Positions 10,701 to 23,200 are shown, counted from the first letter of the stretch. The stretch: 64,000 nucleotides of DNA from Flabesymbios commensalis (GCA_964017125.1 OZ024902.1:106870560-106934559); one strand, 5' to 3'. Numbers and translations: made by a program. Notes: a model not told the origin generated them from the sequence alone.

Positions 10701-13661
10701 TTGTGTTAACTGGCATGCAGTCCCCGAAAATGTCGGCAAACTTACAGTGGATGGAATCTGGACCAAGAATATTCCAGCTGCCCACCACTGTTTGTTGAGA
10801 TTTTCACTGCATAAGTTGCCCCTTATGTGGATGGTGAAAAGTCACAGCCCGAGAGACAGTCGGCAGTGTTTCAGTGAATTACAAGACATTGTGTTCCAGC
10901 CAGAAGACTGTCTACAGTGATTCCAGTGTTGCAAGACTTTATGTGCCAGTCACTACATTGTATTTTTCTGGTACTGCACGGGAGTTAAATGGTTTTATAT
11001 GGATCATTTTTTCTAATTCTCTGGATCCATATGTTTTCATGTTCTCTTGTTGTACTCCCACAGAGATATAATTAGTGACCAATTGTTATCATTTTATACC
11101 ATGTTTATGGAGGACAATATTTTGCAAGTATATGTCAATTTAGTCACAATTTAGACTGTACAGTATCACATATTATCTGGTTAGGTTTGAAATATTTATC
11201 TGTATTATTTTAATCCTAATGTATTTGGTCAAATAGGTTAAACCAGTTGTCTAATTTTATATTCTTAGTTTTACCTCTCCCTGAGTTTTGGTCGTCTACG
11301 AGGACGTGAAGACGAGGGAAAGAGGGTAGTGTGACGGTAAGGGTTTTACCACTGTATCACTTTTGTGCAGTGAGACCTTTATTCTGTCTTTACATCCAAA
11401 CATGTGGGCTTCCTGTTTGTCCTGGACTTCCTATGCAAGCTATGTGTTTAGTAATGAAGCCCCTGTTTATTTTTCTAACTTAAAAGCTTTATAATTTTGA
11501 TGTTATTGAACGCTTGATGTTCAGGTAATATTATCTTGATATTTATAGATTGCTATTGTCTTGAATAGTGTATTTTAGGAGTCACAATGAACTGGACTCT
11601 TTATTCATTGTGTAAGGATGTGTGATTCGGCGGCCTGATCACACCATGTGGTCTTGTATATTGTAATGGCCCAGTGATATTGATCCAGGGTTGATCAGGA
11701 TCTGGCACACTGTGTGTCAGCCCTTCTTCTCCAGACCACTGAGCAGGACAGACCTATAGTCATGTAGAGAGACCAGTGCAGGCTACGACCATGTGTGATC
11801 CAGCCATATGCTTTCAACTTTACTTTAGTCTGCCAAATTCTACTTCCAAATTATACAATCTACTGATCAATATCAGGTATTTATTCTGAATAGAACATAA
11901 ATTGTCAAGACTCAAGCATTTGAAATCAAACATTCCAGGTAGGAGAATTAGCACATGGCATGGTGGATTAGTCGCTGCTATTAACACAGGCTCTTCATAT
12001 TTCATACACCTTCCAAATTGAAACTCTGTATCTAAATCGTAATTGATTCTTTTCACCTTTAATTTCAGTGATACTGTTGATATCAGATTTAAGTCTATGT
12101 AACATTATAATGACTATGACTCTAGTATGACCAGGCTGTCATACAGAGTGATAGACATTATAATCTAGCAGTCAGCTGGTAATTTATAGTCCTTTAATTA
12201 TCAAGTTAAACTAATGGTCTAGCTCCACATAATTTGTACCTGATTATCATTGCAAGATATCACAGGCCCTGACCATTCCATTTGCTATTTTATTATTCCA
12301 AGTCCATATTATGCAGTGTAATCTGGGGAAGTTTAGGCCTATTGCCAAGTACAGGCAATAGTATTATTTATTGTACTTTACTTTATTGTTTTCAAGTTCA
12401 AGTATTAAGATTGCCTTTAGTGGTGAGAAATGTGTGTCTGGTAAAGACAGCGTGAGTGGTGCCTAGGTCTAGAAGCCTAGGTGATCGGTTATGTTTAAAG
12501 GGTAGGCAGTGGTGCCTATATCAGAGATTAGGTGATCGGGAGCTCTGATTAGGTGCTCAGTGAGTCCGGGTTATGGTCCAGATGTAAACAGTACTTACTT
12601 GGGATCATGTAGTGTCCAAAGCGGAAGCCGGGTTGGTGCCCGGTGGGACCCGTTAGTGACCTAGTGTAAGGATCTGTGGGGCCGGGACATAACTTGTGGC
12701 ACTGGGTAGCCTAATAGACTCATTAACTGTCCTACGCCTATTTACCCTGTAGTCCAGAGGAGGGTTAACTGGCACAAATAATCTTTATTGCACCACCAGG
12801 TATCTAATCACCCCCTGGTGTTGCATATTCTTTTGGAATATCATATTGTGACCATGTACTTTCAGTATGCGATAGATTGCTAGTGAGTTAGCATAGGGTG
12901 AGCATTTATTCATCCGTTATTTTATTGTATAAGCTTTCATATGTTGTAGCATCAACAGGGATCTCTGTTGCTGCCTAGTCACAAGCTGTAAAGTGACTTA
13001 TCTTTCATGAATACTGTGTCATACTGTGTATATATGTCAGAGTGTTTTTATATTAGAATAAAGCGTGTAGATAGTTGTCTTGTGCCTTTCTGGAGCTTAC
13101 TTATTTGTAAGTTATATTGAATTGTTAGTTCGACGCTTTTTCCCCTCAATATCGATAATTACTAATTGCCGTTTTTGCTCGATATCGCTCTGTTTTATCG
13201 TCTGTTCAAAACGTGTAATCCGAACGATTAGTATCCTAATGTCATCCGGTTAAGCTGATAATTTCTATACAGTTTACTCTCGGCTGTTACGGATATTGTT
13301 TTCAAGAAAAGTATGGATGTGTAGGTATTACAGATGATGCATGTATATGTATCAATGTAACAGTAGAATACATATGTTTAATAGTACAGTCAATCTGTCT
13401 ATAGGATTTCTATTTATGTATAATATTATGTGTTGATTAGCTTGGCTGTTGTCGAGGGTAAATGGATCAGAAGTACAACCTCACGGAGAGCCTCACCACC
13501 ATCACACATTACGATCTGACCAGATACCCATCCTCACACAGAACAATGATGACTCTGACTATAGTTATCACACAGGTGCTACAGATGAAGAGACTGTCAT
13601 AGACTCAATACCTGAGAACGTGTTACCCAATGGTGGCAGCTACGGAGGATATCAGAAATAG
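1666..13661 (+). CDS. Multi-pass membrane protein, 3' end (NIPA/DUF803-like?), exons 1666-1729, 2171-2301, 13441-13661
   Basis: Three exons with GT-AG borders and agreeing phases give about 137 C-terminal residues. The first reads IIFYKEFWGLAALEVFMFLF and continues across the junction into GCVMCFVGVYFITAGR. This is a basic/acidic loop and then a last membrane helix, resembling the end of NIPA-type (DUF803, drug/metabolite transporter superfamily) magnesium transporters. The remaining tail is hydrophilic, acidic and probably cytosolic, with a short His run (EPHHHH), and ends ...SYGGYQK. The 5' part lies off the window. The last intron (2302-13440, 11.1 kb) holds an LTR retrotransposon. The family guess is from memory of the end pattern only; another transporter with a similar last helix is possible. 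The exon structure itself is well supported. Confidence 0.6.
2171..2301 (+). CDS. Exon of the NIPA-like membrane protein
   Basis: Acceptor TAATTGCAG, donor GTAAGT. It codes for the last membrane helix CVMCFVGVYFITAG and the start of an acidic tail (RTSQEDSSVPTEDEIK). One base (T) carries over to the next exon. Confidence 0.7.
2302..3505. other. Intron sequence before the LTR element
   Basis: AT-rich with no recognisable gene. Short reading frames here show no family pattern. Confidence 0.5.
3506..5549 (+). repeat. 5' LTR
   Basis: Starts TGTGACGTTAAGG and ends CTTAACCGTGACA, which are near-inverted TG...CA termini. It matches 11330-13287 along its length. It sits 6 bp before the primer-binding site. 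Confidence 0.75.
5556..5573 (+). other. Primer-binding site (tRNA-Leu type)
   Basis: TGGTGTCAGAAGTGGGAT is the complement of CCA plus the 3' end of an animal tRNA-Leu(CAG) as I remember it (ending ATCCCACTTCTGACA). It lies just inside the 5' LTR. Confidence 0.7.
6400..7570 (+). repeat. About 190-bp tandem repeats in the retroelement leader
   Basis: Seven diverged units are marked by GTCAGATAGTTCATTCTGAT-like blocks near 6410, 6597, 6790, 6978, 7178, 7366 and 7531, mostly 187-200 bp apart. Related pieces occur from about 5780. They lie in the long untranslated leader between the LTR and the gag-like region. Confidence 0.7.
8395..8580 (+). repeat. Short minisatellite before the gag-like region
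   Basis: About five units of 30-45 bp share CCACTGAAATAGGTGGAT and a following GACTGGATRCAA block. They end shortly before the gag-like frame. Confidence 0.65.
8741..10380 (+). pseudogene. gag-like region of the LTR fossil
   Basis: The first part has the pattern VPLPTFTGEDGDETW followed by an aromatic block, typical of Ty3/gypsy Gag proteins (PxFxGxxxxxW). Further on is a charged, helix-like stretch typical of the capsid C-terminal half, then an acidic Val/Glu/Thr-rich repetitive stretch at about 9790-9970. The region is broken and no zinc knuckle was seen. Confidence 0.6.
11312..11329 (+). other. Polypurine tract
   Basis: ACGAGGGAAAGAGGGTAG lies directly before the second LTR, where plus-strand priming is expected. 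Confidence 0.7.
11330..13287 (+). repeat. 3' LTR
   Basis: Starts TGTGACGGTAAGG right after the polypurine tract and follows the 5' LTR nearly base for base through blocks such as GTGGTGCCTATATCAGAG. Confidence 0.75.
13441..13661 (+). CDS. Last coding exon of the NIPA-like membrane protein
   Basis: Acceptor TTGATTAG. The opening CT joins the carried T to give Ser, then 72 codons run to TAG at 13659-13661. The tail is rich in Asp, Glu, Ser, Tyr and His (DDSDYSYHTGATDEET) and has no membrane segment. It begins about 150 bp after the 3' LTR of the fossil retroelement. Confidence 0.65.
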
Positions 13662-14733
13662 TGTACTACAAGTTATTTGATTAGTTATTAAGTTTTTCTT
13701 ATTAATACAAAAAAATAGCTGTGATTTCAATTAGCGATATTTGCTTCCTCAAATGGTGCTCTGATCAATTTTTGAAATATATAGAATCCTTTAGCAAGAA
13801 TAGTGTTGGAAGTGCCACTCATTTGAGTGACACAACACTTTGACTGTTGGGGACGGATTGTTCATATTATTAACTGATGTATGATGAATTTGTTGTTTTA
13901 AATACAGTTATGAATTGTTGCTGTTGCATCTATTCATCGTGTTTTTATAGAATTTAATGGTAATATCACAAAATAATAACTTAGTTCCAAAACCTGTTTT
14001 CTGCCAAATATATAGTGTGGACATTTATTTATCCTAAAAATAATTGTTACTTGATTTGTATATAACTAACTGCACACTAAATGTAATTGACTTATACCAC
14101 TATATGGTATCACATTAGCAGTAATATGTTATGATAACGTGTTTTAAAATATAATATAAGATTTGAGATTTTAGGATGCAAAAAGGTAACTTAAGCTACT
14201 TAAATCATAAATAATAATCCTAGCATAGGGCCTACATCTTCGTAACCCTCATATATTTTGCTTTGTACAATATTATGCAGTGTTTCAGTGTCATTTCCTA
14301 CTGTTGATTGATTGTTGATTGCATGTGAAAATTTAAGAAGACAGAATATTTGATATAAGAGAGAAAACTAAGGAAGGCATTTGAATGATTTATGTTATTA
14401 ATGTAGCATTTAAAAAATAATTGTATAGAACACAGAAGCTGTAGTGAACATTTCAAAATGATTTCACGTTGTCTTTATACTTGTATTTTATATGCATAAT
14501 GTTCCATTGCGATGTAAATGAATTTGATCTCTTGCAATACGGTGACTTTCAAAAATACTACTTAATAGCAGAATGAATATGCTATCCAACTTTTGTTGTT
14601 AAATTTTTAAGAAGAAAGAAACTGTTAAAATTGACTGTCCCTACAAGTAACATAATTCAACATAATATATAAGCAAAGAAAATAACAGATTAAATCTCTA
14701 ATTGTTATCCCTGCTAATATTTGGTAGAGTTAA

Positions 14734-14739
14734 AATAAA
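14734..14739 (+). promoter_or_regulatory. Candidate poly(A) signal
   Basis: AATAAA about 1.07 kb after the stop of the membrane-protein gene; two more overlap at 14768-14778. Such hexamers are common by chance in DNA this AT-rich. Confidence 0.25.
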
Positions 14740-15644
14740 ATCATCACCAGGTATGATCTATACACCAAATAAAATAAAGTCAAATTATAATTTATCATTT
14801 CTCATGAAACTAATACAAATCTCTCGATGGCTATGTTTGTTATATCATCGTGCTCTAGACTCTATTCTACATAAATGACGAACATCTAATGGTAGCCTAC
14901 TTTATTTCTACGTATCAGTAGATCTGAAGTACACTTATTTTCCCACCCATACCGGTATATTGTGCTAATTTGTGCTAGTGGTATTTTATTTATAACCTGT
15001 ATTTCTATTGTGGGTTTCTAGGATAATATATTTAACCACATCGATTAAAAAACTTGTATCAAGCGGAGAAAATGGCTCATATATTTATTTATCCAAATAC
15101 AACTGGTAATTGTTTATATTTCATTTCAATAATAGAATTCAGTACTAGTAATACATGTATATATAAATGACTAACGATAATGCCATTTTCAACTGACAAA
15201 TGATCATTTATTTGCATCTTTTTGTTATGTGTCGCTGAATAATTTGCCAAAAAGTTGAATACCACACCTACATGTAGTTTCAAGTGTTACCGCTGTGAAG
15301 GGTAAAACTGGTCATGCACATTAAACTTATTTGTGATTCAAAACCTCTTAGTGGTGTAACTTTCACATGTCACAATATTATGCACTAAATAGGATTTTCT
15401 GTCATATTGTTGGACCGGATAATCAAATGGAATTTGGTACGTATTTGGGAATTCCATGTTCTAATGCGAACATTGATTATTTCAAACTGTTTTGTTATTG
15501 TCAACACCCAACCCACCAGATGTTTTATGGATGAATGTTATTATTATGTGTTGACAACATATTGATAGTAGTGAAATTAGTTTTGATAGCAATTACTGTT
15601 TTGTTTATCATTATTTCTCATTATATCTTAACATTCCCCACAGA

Positions 15645-15938
15645 TTATTGATCTCGAGGCAGACATGTTGTCCAGTCGTCTGATACATTTACTGTGACTT
15701 CTGTTTGAGACGAACCCCACTGACCTGCCAACATACCCCTTGTGCCTCGCATTTTAGACTTGTGTCCTCCCCACCCCACTAATACAGGATGTTCCCATTT
15801 CCGAGGGTTCAGCTTCACTACTGCTGTTAATTTGGCAAATATTGGATACACTCGTTGAACTAATTTAGGGCACAAATTGACTGGTATCAGCTTGTGATCT
15901 CGTGACATTGATGGTGGTGTATTTTGGAGCCATGACAT
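15645..15938 (-). CDS. Unrecognised 97-codon frame
   Basis: It opens with ATG (MSWLQNTPPSMSRDHK) and has a fairly balanced composition, unlike the AT-rich surroundings. No family was recognised. It could be a chance frame, a fragment of an old mobile element or a terminal exon; no flanking exon or element end was found. Confidence 0.15.
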   Translation of the reverse strand: MSWLQNTPPSMSRDHKLIPVNLCPKLVQRVYPIFAKLTAVVKLNPRKWEHPVLVGWGGHKSKMRGTRGMLAGQWGSSQTEVTVNVSDDWTTCLPRDQ

Positions 15939-18900
15939 GTCGCAGGGTATGTGTTCCTGTTTAGTCGGTTGCTAAAGTATATCTTTTTTATTTTCAAAGT
16001 ATCTTGCTACTGCAAATTGTCAAGTGAATCGCAACATATGACTATGTATGCTGTGGAGTCTTTCACATTTTCTAAGTAGATTTTATATTTTATTGAGGAC
16101 ATATTTGATGCCAAAAATGGACCAGTAGGCCAACCTGTTTATATAAGATACGGCATAAAACAAAAGTTTTGATTTTAAAGTGGTTATTCTGACTAAATAA
16201 ATTATATTTTAGTTACCTGAAAAAGCTTTATTTTTTTCCAAAAAAGGGCTTGAACTTGGGGTAGCATTTGCAGTATGAACCATGATGAGAGTGCGGAGTC
16301 AATATTGGTGTAAATATTATGGCTGGCACCAAGTGACAATTGATAATATTAATATGGTTGAATGGAAACTGATTTTTTTATTTGAAGCATCTTCTTTCAG
16401 CATTTGCTCGCCAACATTAAAACCTGTATGGCACTAGTTTTAAAAATACTAATTGATAATATATTTAGTAATGTTGTGTTTGCTAATTTGTTTTAAATTA
16501 TTTTGATTACCGAATTGTTTTGTCATTTAATTATGTTTGTATCCTACGCAATCTTATTTTTTGCAATAGTAATAAGAACTTGATTCACCTTGATTTTTTG
16601 TAAAAAACGTAGATTTTTTAAAATTTCACTCAGTTTTCTTCTGGTACAGTTGTTGTTCATGTTGTTCTCCACATACCAGATTATAGAAGTATTTCAGTTT
16701 ATATATTATATGTCCATTCTTTGAAATCTAATTCTATTAGTTTTCTGTGACACCAGTGCCACAAAAATGCTTATAATTTCAAGTGAAATATTAATACATG
16801 CCATTTGTGGACTTAAAACCGATATATTTTTATTGTATTATATATTAACTACCGAAATTCTAAACATATTTTATTTTAGTTTGTTTCCTTGACAATTTTC
16901 TTATATGTCTGATGCTTGTATATCTGTTTACTTCTTAGAATCTCATTATTAACGATTTTCTCAACAACCTCCTTCCTCGGCTAACTATACTGAATCTGTG
17001 TATTATATATCTACACCTAATTCTCCTTTCCAAATTTATAATAATTACCCCGAAAAATTATTTGTTTGAAAGAAAAATAATAATTGGATGTCACATGTAC
17101 GATGTACATTTGATAGTGTTACGTATGTACAAAATATCCACATTTTCTTACTCGCAAATTATATTCTGAATAGTTCATTCTTTTCTTTCTATGCTACCTT
17201 TTCACAGAAAACAGTCGTTATCTGCGATAATGATCATAGACAATGACCATGTCGCACAAAGTATTACTATTTGACAATACCAGCATTCTAATACAGTCAG
17301 TTATTTTAATTTTTATGCCCTGCAGTTATGTGAGCGTAATTTGTCACTTTTCCATCTGTCAAAGTTTGTCCACTTGATTGCTCCAAGGGGCGCTGGGCAT
17401 ATGCTTAATAAAACACCTAATGTATATATACGGTAGTTGATGTATTGATCCAAATGACTCAGATATCTATGTTTAAGGTATTTGAGTTTGTTTAAATTTG
17501 AAACATGATACCCACCAGGTGGTTTGTAATTGTGCTATCTACAAAAAAATACGTGATATAGATACCTAATGTGTTACATAAGCATATGTTTACTATTATG
17601 TATACAATATTTTATTAGTGTTGTTGACTAGTCTTTTAATATAAATATTTAAATTTGCATTGTAAACCATGCATGTTGAGAAATATAATATGGTTATAAA
17701 TTAAAAAAACGCACAACTAACACAAATAATAATGAAAAATATTTATGGTATACTATATGTTAGCTCTTGGAAACTATAGGTTGAAGATCTTATGCTTGTA
17801 CAGGGTTGTGTGTGTCACAAAGACAATCCATGACCATACCTCTGATAATGTGTATTTCTATGTATAATATGAAATGCATTAGGATAAAGAAAGGTTGTGC
17901 CCTTGTACTTCACCTAAAATACTCTAATGCTGTGAAATGTAAGCGAAGAAGCAAGAGTTAGTTTTAAGATGTCTTTGTTGTTGGGTTCTAATGTATGTAT
18001 GTGCGTGATTTGCACTTGAATTATTATACTGTTATACATTGTGCCTTCATCGTATGATTCATATCAAATAATGATACTTTAAAACGATTGTTGAGCTTCT
18101 TAATATTAGATACCATTCCAATGTATTATACAGGGTTATCACACATTGCTTCCATTTTAGATTATTGTAATCATTAATGCACAAAATAAGACAATTATTT
18201 TGACTGTTTTGTACCATGAGGCCATATCCGAAATACTTATTGACATGTTAATTATAGAATAGTAATAGGTATTAATAAGCAGCCAATTTCAAAACAAAAT
18301 ACTGAGTGGCAAGTATATTATGGAATGGTATGTCTTAATTTTAATATTTTTGTATAATTGTTTAGGATAGTGTTTTGTTCACCAGTCCATTCGGAGGTGA
18401 ACTAACAGTCTATGCAATGAAGTTGAGTGAGAATAGAAAAAGGCAATGATCTTTGGGACTCCTTGTTCCTGACTGTACACTGTAAGATACGTAATCCTCT
18501 AGATTGTTTTCTTCAATAAGGCCGTACGTATTTGACAAAATGGTAAATTGCTTTTTTTTTGGATGGGAGTGCTGTCGATATAAATGTAAAAAATAAATAG
18601 AAACTTGATTTTAGCGCAGGGCCAGGCATCAGGAGATAAAACAGAAAATGGTAATCTCAAAGTAGGTGGGTCGTAATGTTTGTGGGCGCACAATGCACGC
18701 ATGCGCAGCATGGTCAGCCTCCACAGAATGTCTGTCGCAATGTAATGATGGTTTAGTGGAGCATAACGTCCCAGCTGCTTTAAAAAAATATTTATTTTTT
18801 GTCTTTTTAGTTTTTTTCACAAAATTGACTGGGAATAAAAAAATTTTACTTTCTATTTCACATTCTGTCATATATCTTATAAATTTCGGTCAGCTCCATC

Positions 18901-19602
18901 CCTATAAAACTATATTATCAAATAAGTTTGGCCTAACTATTGTGTTAGAATTAAAATAATGACACGCATATTAAACTTGGATTATTTTGAAGGGTTGTAT
19001 TATCTAAGTCTATCGGGGTCACATACTATTTATCCTGAAAATAGGTGCCCATATATTATTTCTAATGTATATTATAGAACATTTTCTTTATTTAGTATAT
19101 TAAACTTTATTGTTCGGGTGTTATTTTTTCCATATCCGGATACCGTGTTCTGGTGTGAAATATACTGATTATTTAAGCTACTGAGTCACTACATGAACAT
19201 GCTTGTTAGAGTGGACGTGGGCTATTATCAGTTTAACTCGTCTCAGAACACGGCCCCTGTTGCAATGTGAAAACATTTATTTTAATTGTATAAATTATAG
19301 TTTGCATACAAATACGCCTTTGTTGAAACCCACCTTATAAATTTTTATTTCATAAAAACTTTATGTACTTGTTATTTAAAAATAAATTATTATATTTGAT
19401 GAATGTGTTGATCTTGAGATAGGAAATAAATATTGCAATATTCTACATTATCAAAGCTCATTTATTCATCGCAACTGTTATGATTGTTGTATCAAAACGT
19501 GAAAATAAAATGACTGGATAAGTTTAACCTCCCTCTATAATTAATAATCACTGTTGGTGAACTCCCTGTGTCGTACCTACCTCAATCAGTGTGTGTCACA
19601 CG

Positions 19603-19851
19603 TTAACCCTTTCAGCGCCCGGACCGACTTAAGACGTCAGAATCTGACGTCTATAGAAGTCAGATTCTGACGTCTAAAGTCAAGTCTCCGCCCTGAAGGA
19701 ATTGAAATATTTATAATGACCGTAGACCCATAACATAGGTATTCAAATGATGCTGTAAGAACTAACTAAGACAGTTATGATGATTTCAAATTGAAAAAAC
19801 CCTTTGATCCCCATGGTTTATACAAAAATATTTCAGCGTCGTAAAGGTTAA
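19603..19851 (+). mobile_element. TTAA-flanked MITE, copy 2
   Basis: TTAA at 19603-19606 and 19848-19851 with inner ends CCCTTTCAGCGCC and ATATTTCAGCGTCG. The interior has a self-complementary core built from GACGTCAGAATCTGACGTC. Its right half (CATAACATAGGTATTCAAAT) matches the other copies. No coding capacity, so probably piggyBac-mobilised. Confidence 0.7.
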
Positions 19852-20404
19852 TCAGCGAACACGAAAATTTCGCCAATTGTAAGTGTTTGATTTAGGCCTA
19901 TTCAACGTCGGAGATGGTGGCTCACCATCAGTCAGGGATACATTCTTTTGAAACATCAACTGGACACAGTTTTAATGTTGACATATTAGACCACAAGTGG
20001 CTGGGGATAAGGTGTCAACCGGAAGGGGAATTTAAGCCACTATTATTTTCACATAGCTGGACTACTCAGGGACCAGAATCAACCTGTTGATCAGCTGACT
20101 GCCGCTGCTGTACTAGTCTGAGCTGTGGTTTTCTATGCTGGTGGTCAGTGTACGCTGAGACCAAAAATTTCAGGGCAGCCCTATTTCGATGAAAAATTCA
20201 CCTATGAAGACAGGGCTTTAAGTCCCCACGTTAGAGATTATTCTAATGAGATGTACATCTGTCATTACAGAATGATATAAAAATTATTGATCAAACAATG
20301 ACGCAGTAATTCATTGCGCATCGTATGCGCACCGTATTTTTGGGGCACAATTTTGCGAATGGCAACGATTACAGACTCTGTATCGCACACAGAGTCTGTT
20401 ATTA
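19852..20404. other. No gene seen
   Basis: Mixed sequence with a small stem near 20375-20398 (CAGACTCTGT pairing with a downstream AGAGTCTG). Nothing else supported. Confidence 0.4.
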
Positions 20405-22985
20405 CGGACTGCTGCTGTACATGCCCTATGCGCAATTTTCGTCCGATTTTGAGAAATCAAGCTTATTACACATTTTCGCCCACTGAGTAGTTAAAGTTTG
20501 AGCAGCTATATCAATATATTATTTTAATATCAATAGAAAGCTACTGACACAGGCTATCACTTGGATGTAAAATCTTTTGTATCCGATCTTTGACAAATTC
20601 ACAAGAGAGGTTTAAGTTTAAATAACATTTAACCCTTAATTTGACCTATTTTTCACACTTTTTCAGTGAATAGTCTAAATAATTTTCTCTCAGCTGATTT
20701 TTGTATGGCATAAATGTTTAGTTTTGATTCAAGCATGTTTTATAACTCTTGTTGATCTAAAATAAACCCATCTGGAATAAAAATAATGAGTTATGTGAAC
20801 ATATTACAGGTTTTTTTGGTTAACCATAAAATTTGCTCGCTTTCCTTCAGGCTCGGGAAAATTGACCGTATCACACATCATTGCCCAATGAGTAGTCAAA
20901 TTTTGAGCTATTTCAATATATTTGATATAAATTGAAAGCTACTAGCACAGACTTTTATATGGATTTAAAATATTTTATGTCTGATCATTGACGAATGCAC
21001 AAGAGAGCTTTAAGTTGGTATTTTAACCCTTAATTTGACTTTTTTTTCAAAAAATAGTCGAAATACTTTTCTCTCAGCTGACTTTTGTGTGGTATAAATG
21101 CTTAGTTTTGATTCAAACATGTTCTATAACTTATGTTGACTTAAAATAAACCCATCTGGAATTAAAATAATGAGTTATGTGAACATATTACACACTTTTT
21201 GGGTTAGACATAAAATTTTGTGCTTTTTTCTACAGGATCAGGAAAATTGCCTGTGTATCTGATTTTTGGCCAATGAGTAGTCAAATTTTGATCTATGTCA
21301 ATATATTTGATATCAATAGAAAGCTACTGGCACAGGTCTTCACGTGGATATAAAAGATTTTATGTCTGCGCAAGAGAGCTTTAAGTTGGTATTTTAACCC
21401 TTAATTTTACCTATTTTTATGCCTCCGCTTTCCTGTGGACTGAGGCATTATGTAGTCGGGTTGTCCGTCCGTCTGCTGTCTGTCTCCGAATTATATATTT
21501 TTCGAATGAGAGGGTAAGGCAGAAGGGGGGGGGGGTGAGCAAGGCCGATTTAAACAATTCAGGCAGGGTGGGCACATGGGGGGGGGGGGGTAACAAATAT
21601 CTATTTTACGGTCTTTTATCATTTAACGCAGTAGCCTCTCTGGATTACATTTCTTCACGGGTGGGAAGAGTCAGGCCGGCAAATGGGGGGTGGGGTGGGG
21701 AGGTGGTTCAAGGCCAATTTTATATTTTTTGCCAGGGGGGGAAGGCGGGGGGTCAAAACAAATTTGGACAAAAAAGTAAGGGGTCAAAGCAATTTTTTTT
21801 CTATAACCTCTAAGGATCCTTTTTTTCAGGTGGGTGCGTGGTCACAATAAATTTGATAAATAAGCAGGGGGGGGGTAAAGGCAAATTTTTGCAATTTATT
21901 TTTTTCACTTACCTTTTCGGATTCCATTGTTTTTGGTTGGGTGGGGGGGGGGGGGGGGTTACGACGAATTTGAACAAATAAACAGGGAGTAAAGGCAAAT
22001 TTTTTTCAGTAGCCCCTTCAGATTTAATTATGTTCGGGTGGGGGCAGGGGTGCGTCGAACAAATATATTATTTTATTTTTATTTATTATTTAAATTGTTT
22101 TATAAAAAGCATCTTTGGATTTAATTTTTTTAAGGGGGGGGGAGGTAGGTCAAAAGAATATTTTAAAATTATATCGACTGTCTTTTGAAAAAATATAGGG
22201 CATCTTTGGTTTCAATTATTTTTTGGGTGAGGGGGGAAGGTACGATGTAGGCCAAAGGAATATTTATTTTGACTGTCGTTAAAAAATAAGGAGTCGTTAA
22301 CAACGGAGGCGACGCCTGCGTCGATACACCTTCCTAGTTCATACTTTTTCAGTATGTCAGTTATGTACGGTGTAAATGTTTAGTTTTGATTCAAACATGT
22401 TCTAGAACTATTGTTTACCACACATCATTGCCCACAGAGAAGTTAAATGTTCATCTATATCGATATATTTAATATCGGTAGAAAGCTACAGGTTTGTGTT
22501 CGATCATTGACAAAGGCACAAGAGAGCTTTAAGTTGGTATTAATTTTACCTATTTGTCATACTATTTCAGTAAATAGTGGATGTACTTTTCTCTCACCTG
22601 ATTTTTGTATATAATAAATGTTTAGTTTTGATTGAAACATGTTCTAGAGCTTTTGTTGAATTTAAATAAACACAATCACTTGGAATAAAAATAATGAGCT
22701 ACTTGAACATATAACACACTTTTTTTCATAACGTAAAATTTGCGCCCTTTTCTTCTGGCTCGGGAAAATTGCCCAATGAGTACTCAAATTAAAAAAATGT
22801 ACCAACATCTTTGATATCAGCTGAAAGTCACTATCAAGGGCTTTAACGTGGATAGATAATATTTTATTTCTGTTGAATACGAAAAGTACAACGAGGGACT
22901 AAGTATTTTATCCCTACATTTGAACAATTTCCAACGTTTTTTTAATGAATAACAGCAGGACTTCTCGCTCATGTTAAAGGGACTC
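20405..22985 (+). repeat. About 400-bp satellite, 4-5 diverged units
   Basis: Units are marked by CCCAATGAGTAGTCAAATTT near 20480, 20880, 21270, 22430 and 22770, then by AAGAGAGCTTTAAGTTGGTA and AATAATGAGTTATGTGAAC. The array is interrupted by the G-tract insertion at 21419-22339. Confidence 0.75.
21419..22339 (+). mobile_element. G-tract-rich insertion in the satellite
   Basis: Satellite sequence breaks off after ACCTATTTTT and resumes at CATACTTTTTCAGT, so about 920 bp has been inserted. The insert starts ATGCCTCCGCTTTCC, has about seven loosely repeated units each with a run of 7-13 G followed by an AAATTT-rich segment, and ends near CGGAGGCGACGCC. No protein is encoded. The runs could form G-quadruplexes. 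Confidence 0.6.
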
Positions 22986-23200
22986 AATCAGGCTAAAATC
23001 ACCAAAAAATCGGTTATTTTATTTTGGCTTCTTAATATGACCATATGATGTAAACATGTCCATAGACTAGAACTGCAAAAGTTTTTTTAATTTTCGTGCT
23101 GCGCATTTACAAGTTAGGCTAGATATATAGACGAAATTCCCGTATTTCTTATTTTGGACATGCATGTCCGAAATAAGAAATCGTGAATTTTGTTTTTATA
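22975..23200 (+). repeat. Dispersed repeat with a palindrome
   Basis: The block TTAATATGACCATATGATGT, followed by ACATGTCCATAGACTAGAA, recurs inverted at about 59860-59930. At about 23137-23187 an imperfect palindrome (TTTCTTATTTTGGACATG with CATGTCCGAAATAAGAAA) suggests a foldback MITE. Confidence 0.5.

Larger units (their letters stand above)
3506..13287 (+). mobile_element. LTR retrotransposon fossil, Ty3/gypsy type, gag-like only
   Basis: Two direct repeats of about 2 kb bracket a roughly 5.8-kb interior with a primer-binding site after the first and a polypurine tract before the second. A gag-like region occupies roughly 8.7-10.4 kb. No reverse transcriptase, integrase or protease was recognised, so the copy looks non-autonomous (LARD-like) as well as broken, with a few breaks in the gag-like region. 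By eye the LTRs differ by a few percent, which suggests a fairly young insertion. It lies in the last intron of the membrane-protein gene, in the same orientation. Confidence 0.8.
13662..19602. other. AT-rich 3' flank of the membrane-protein gene
   Basis: About 5.9 kb without a recognisable gene. The first kilobase is probably 3' UTR. No clear repeat family was identified. Confidence 0.45.
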
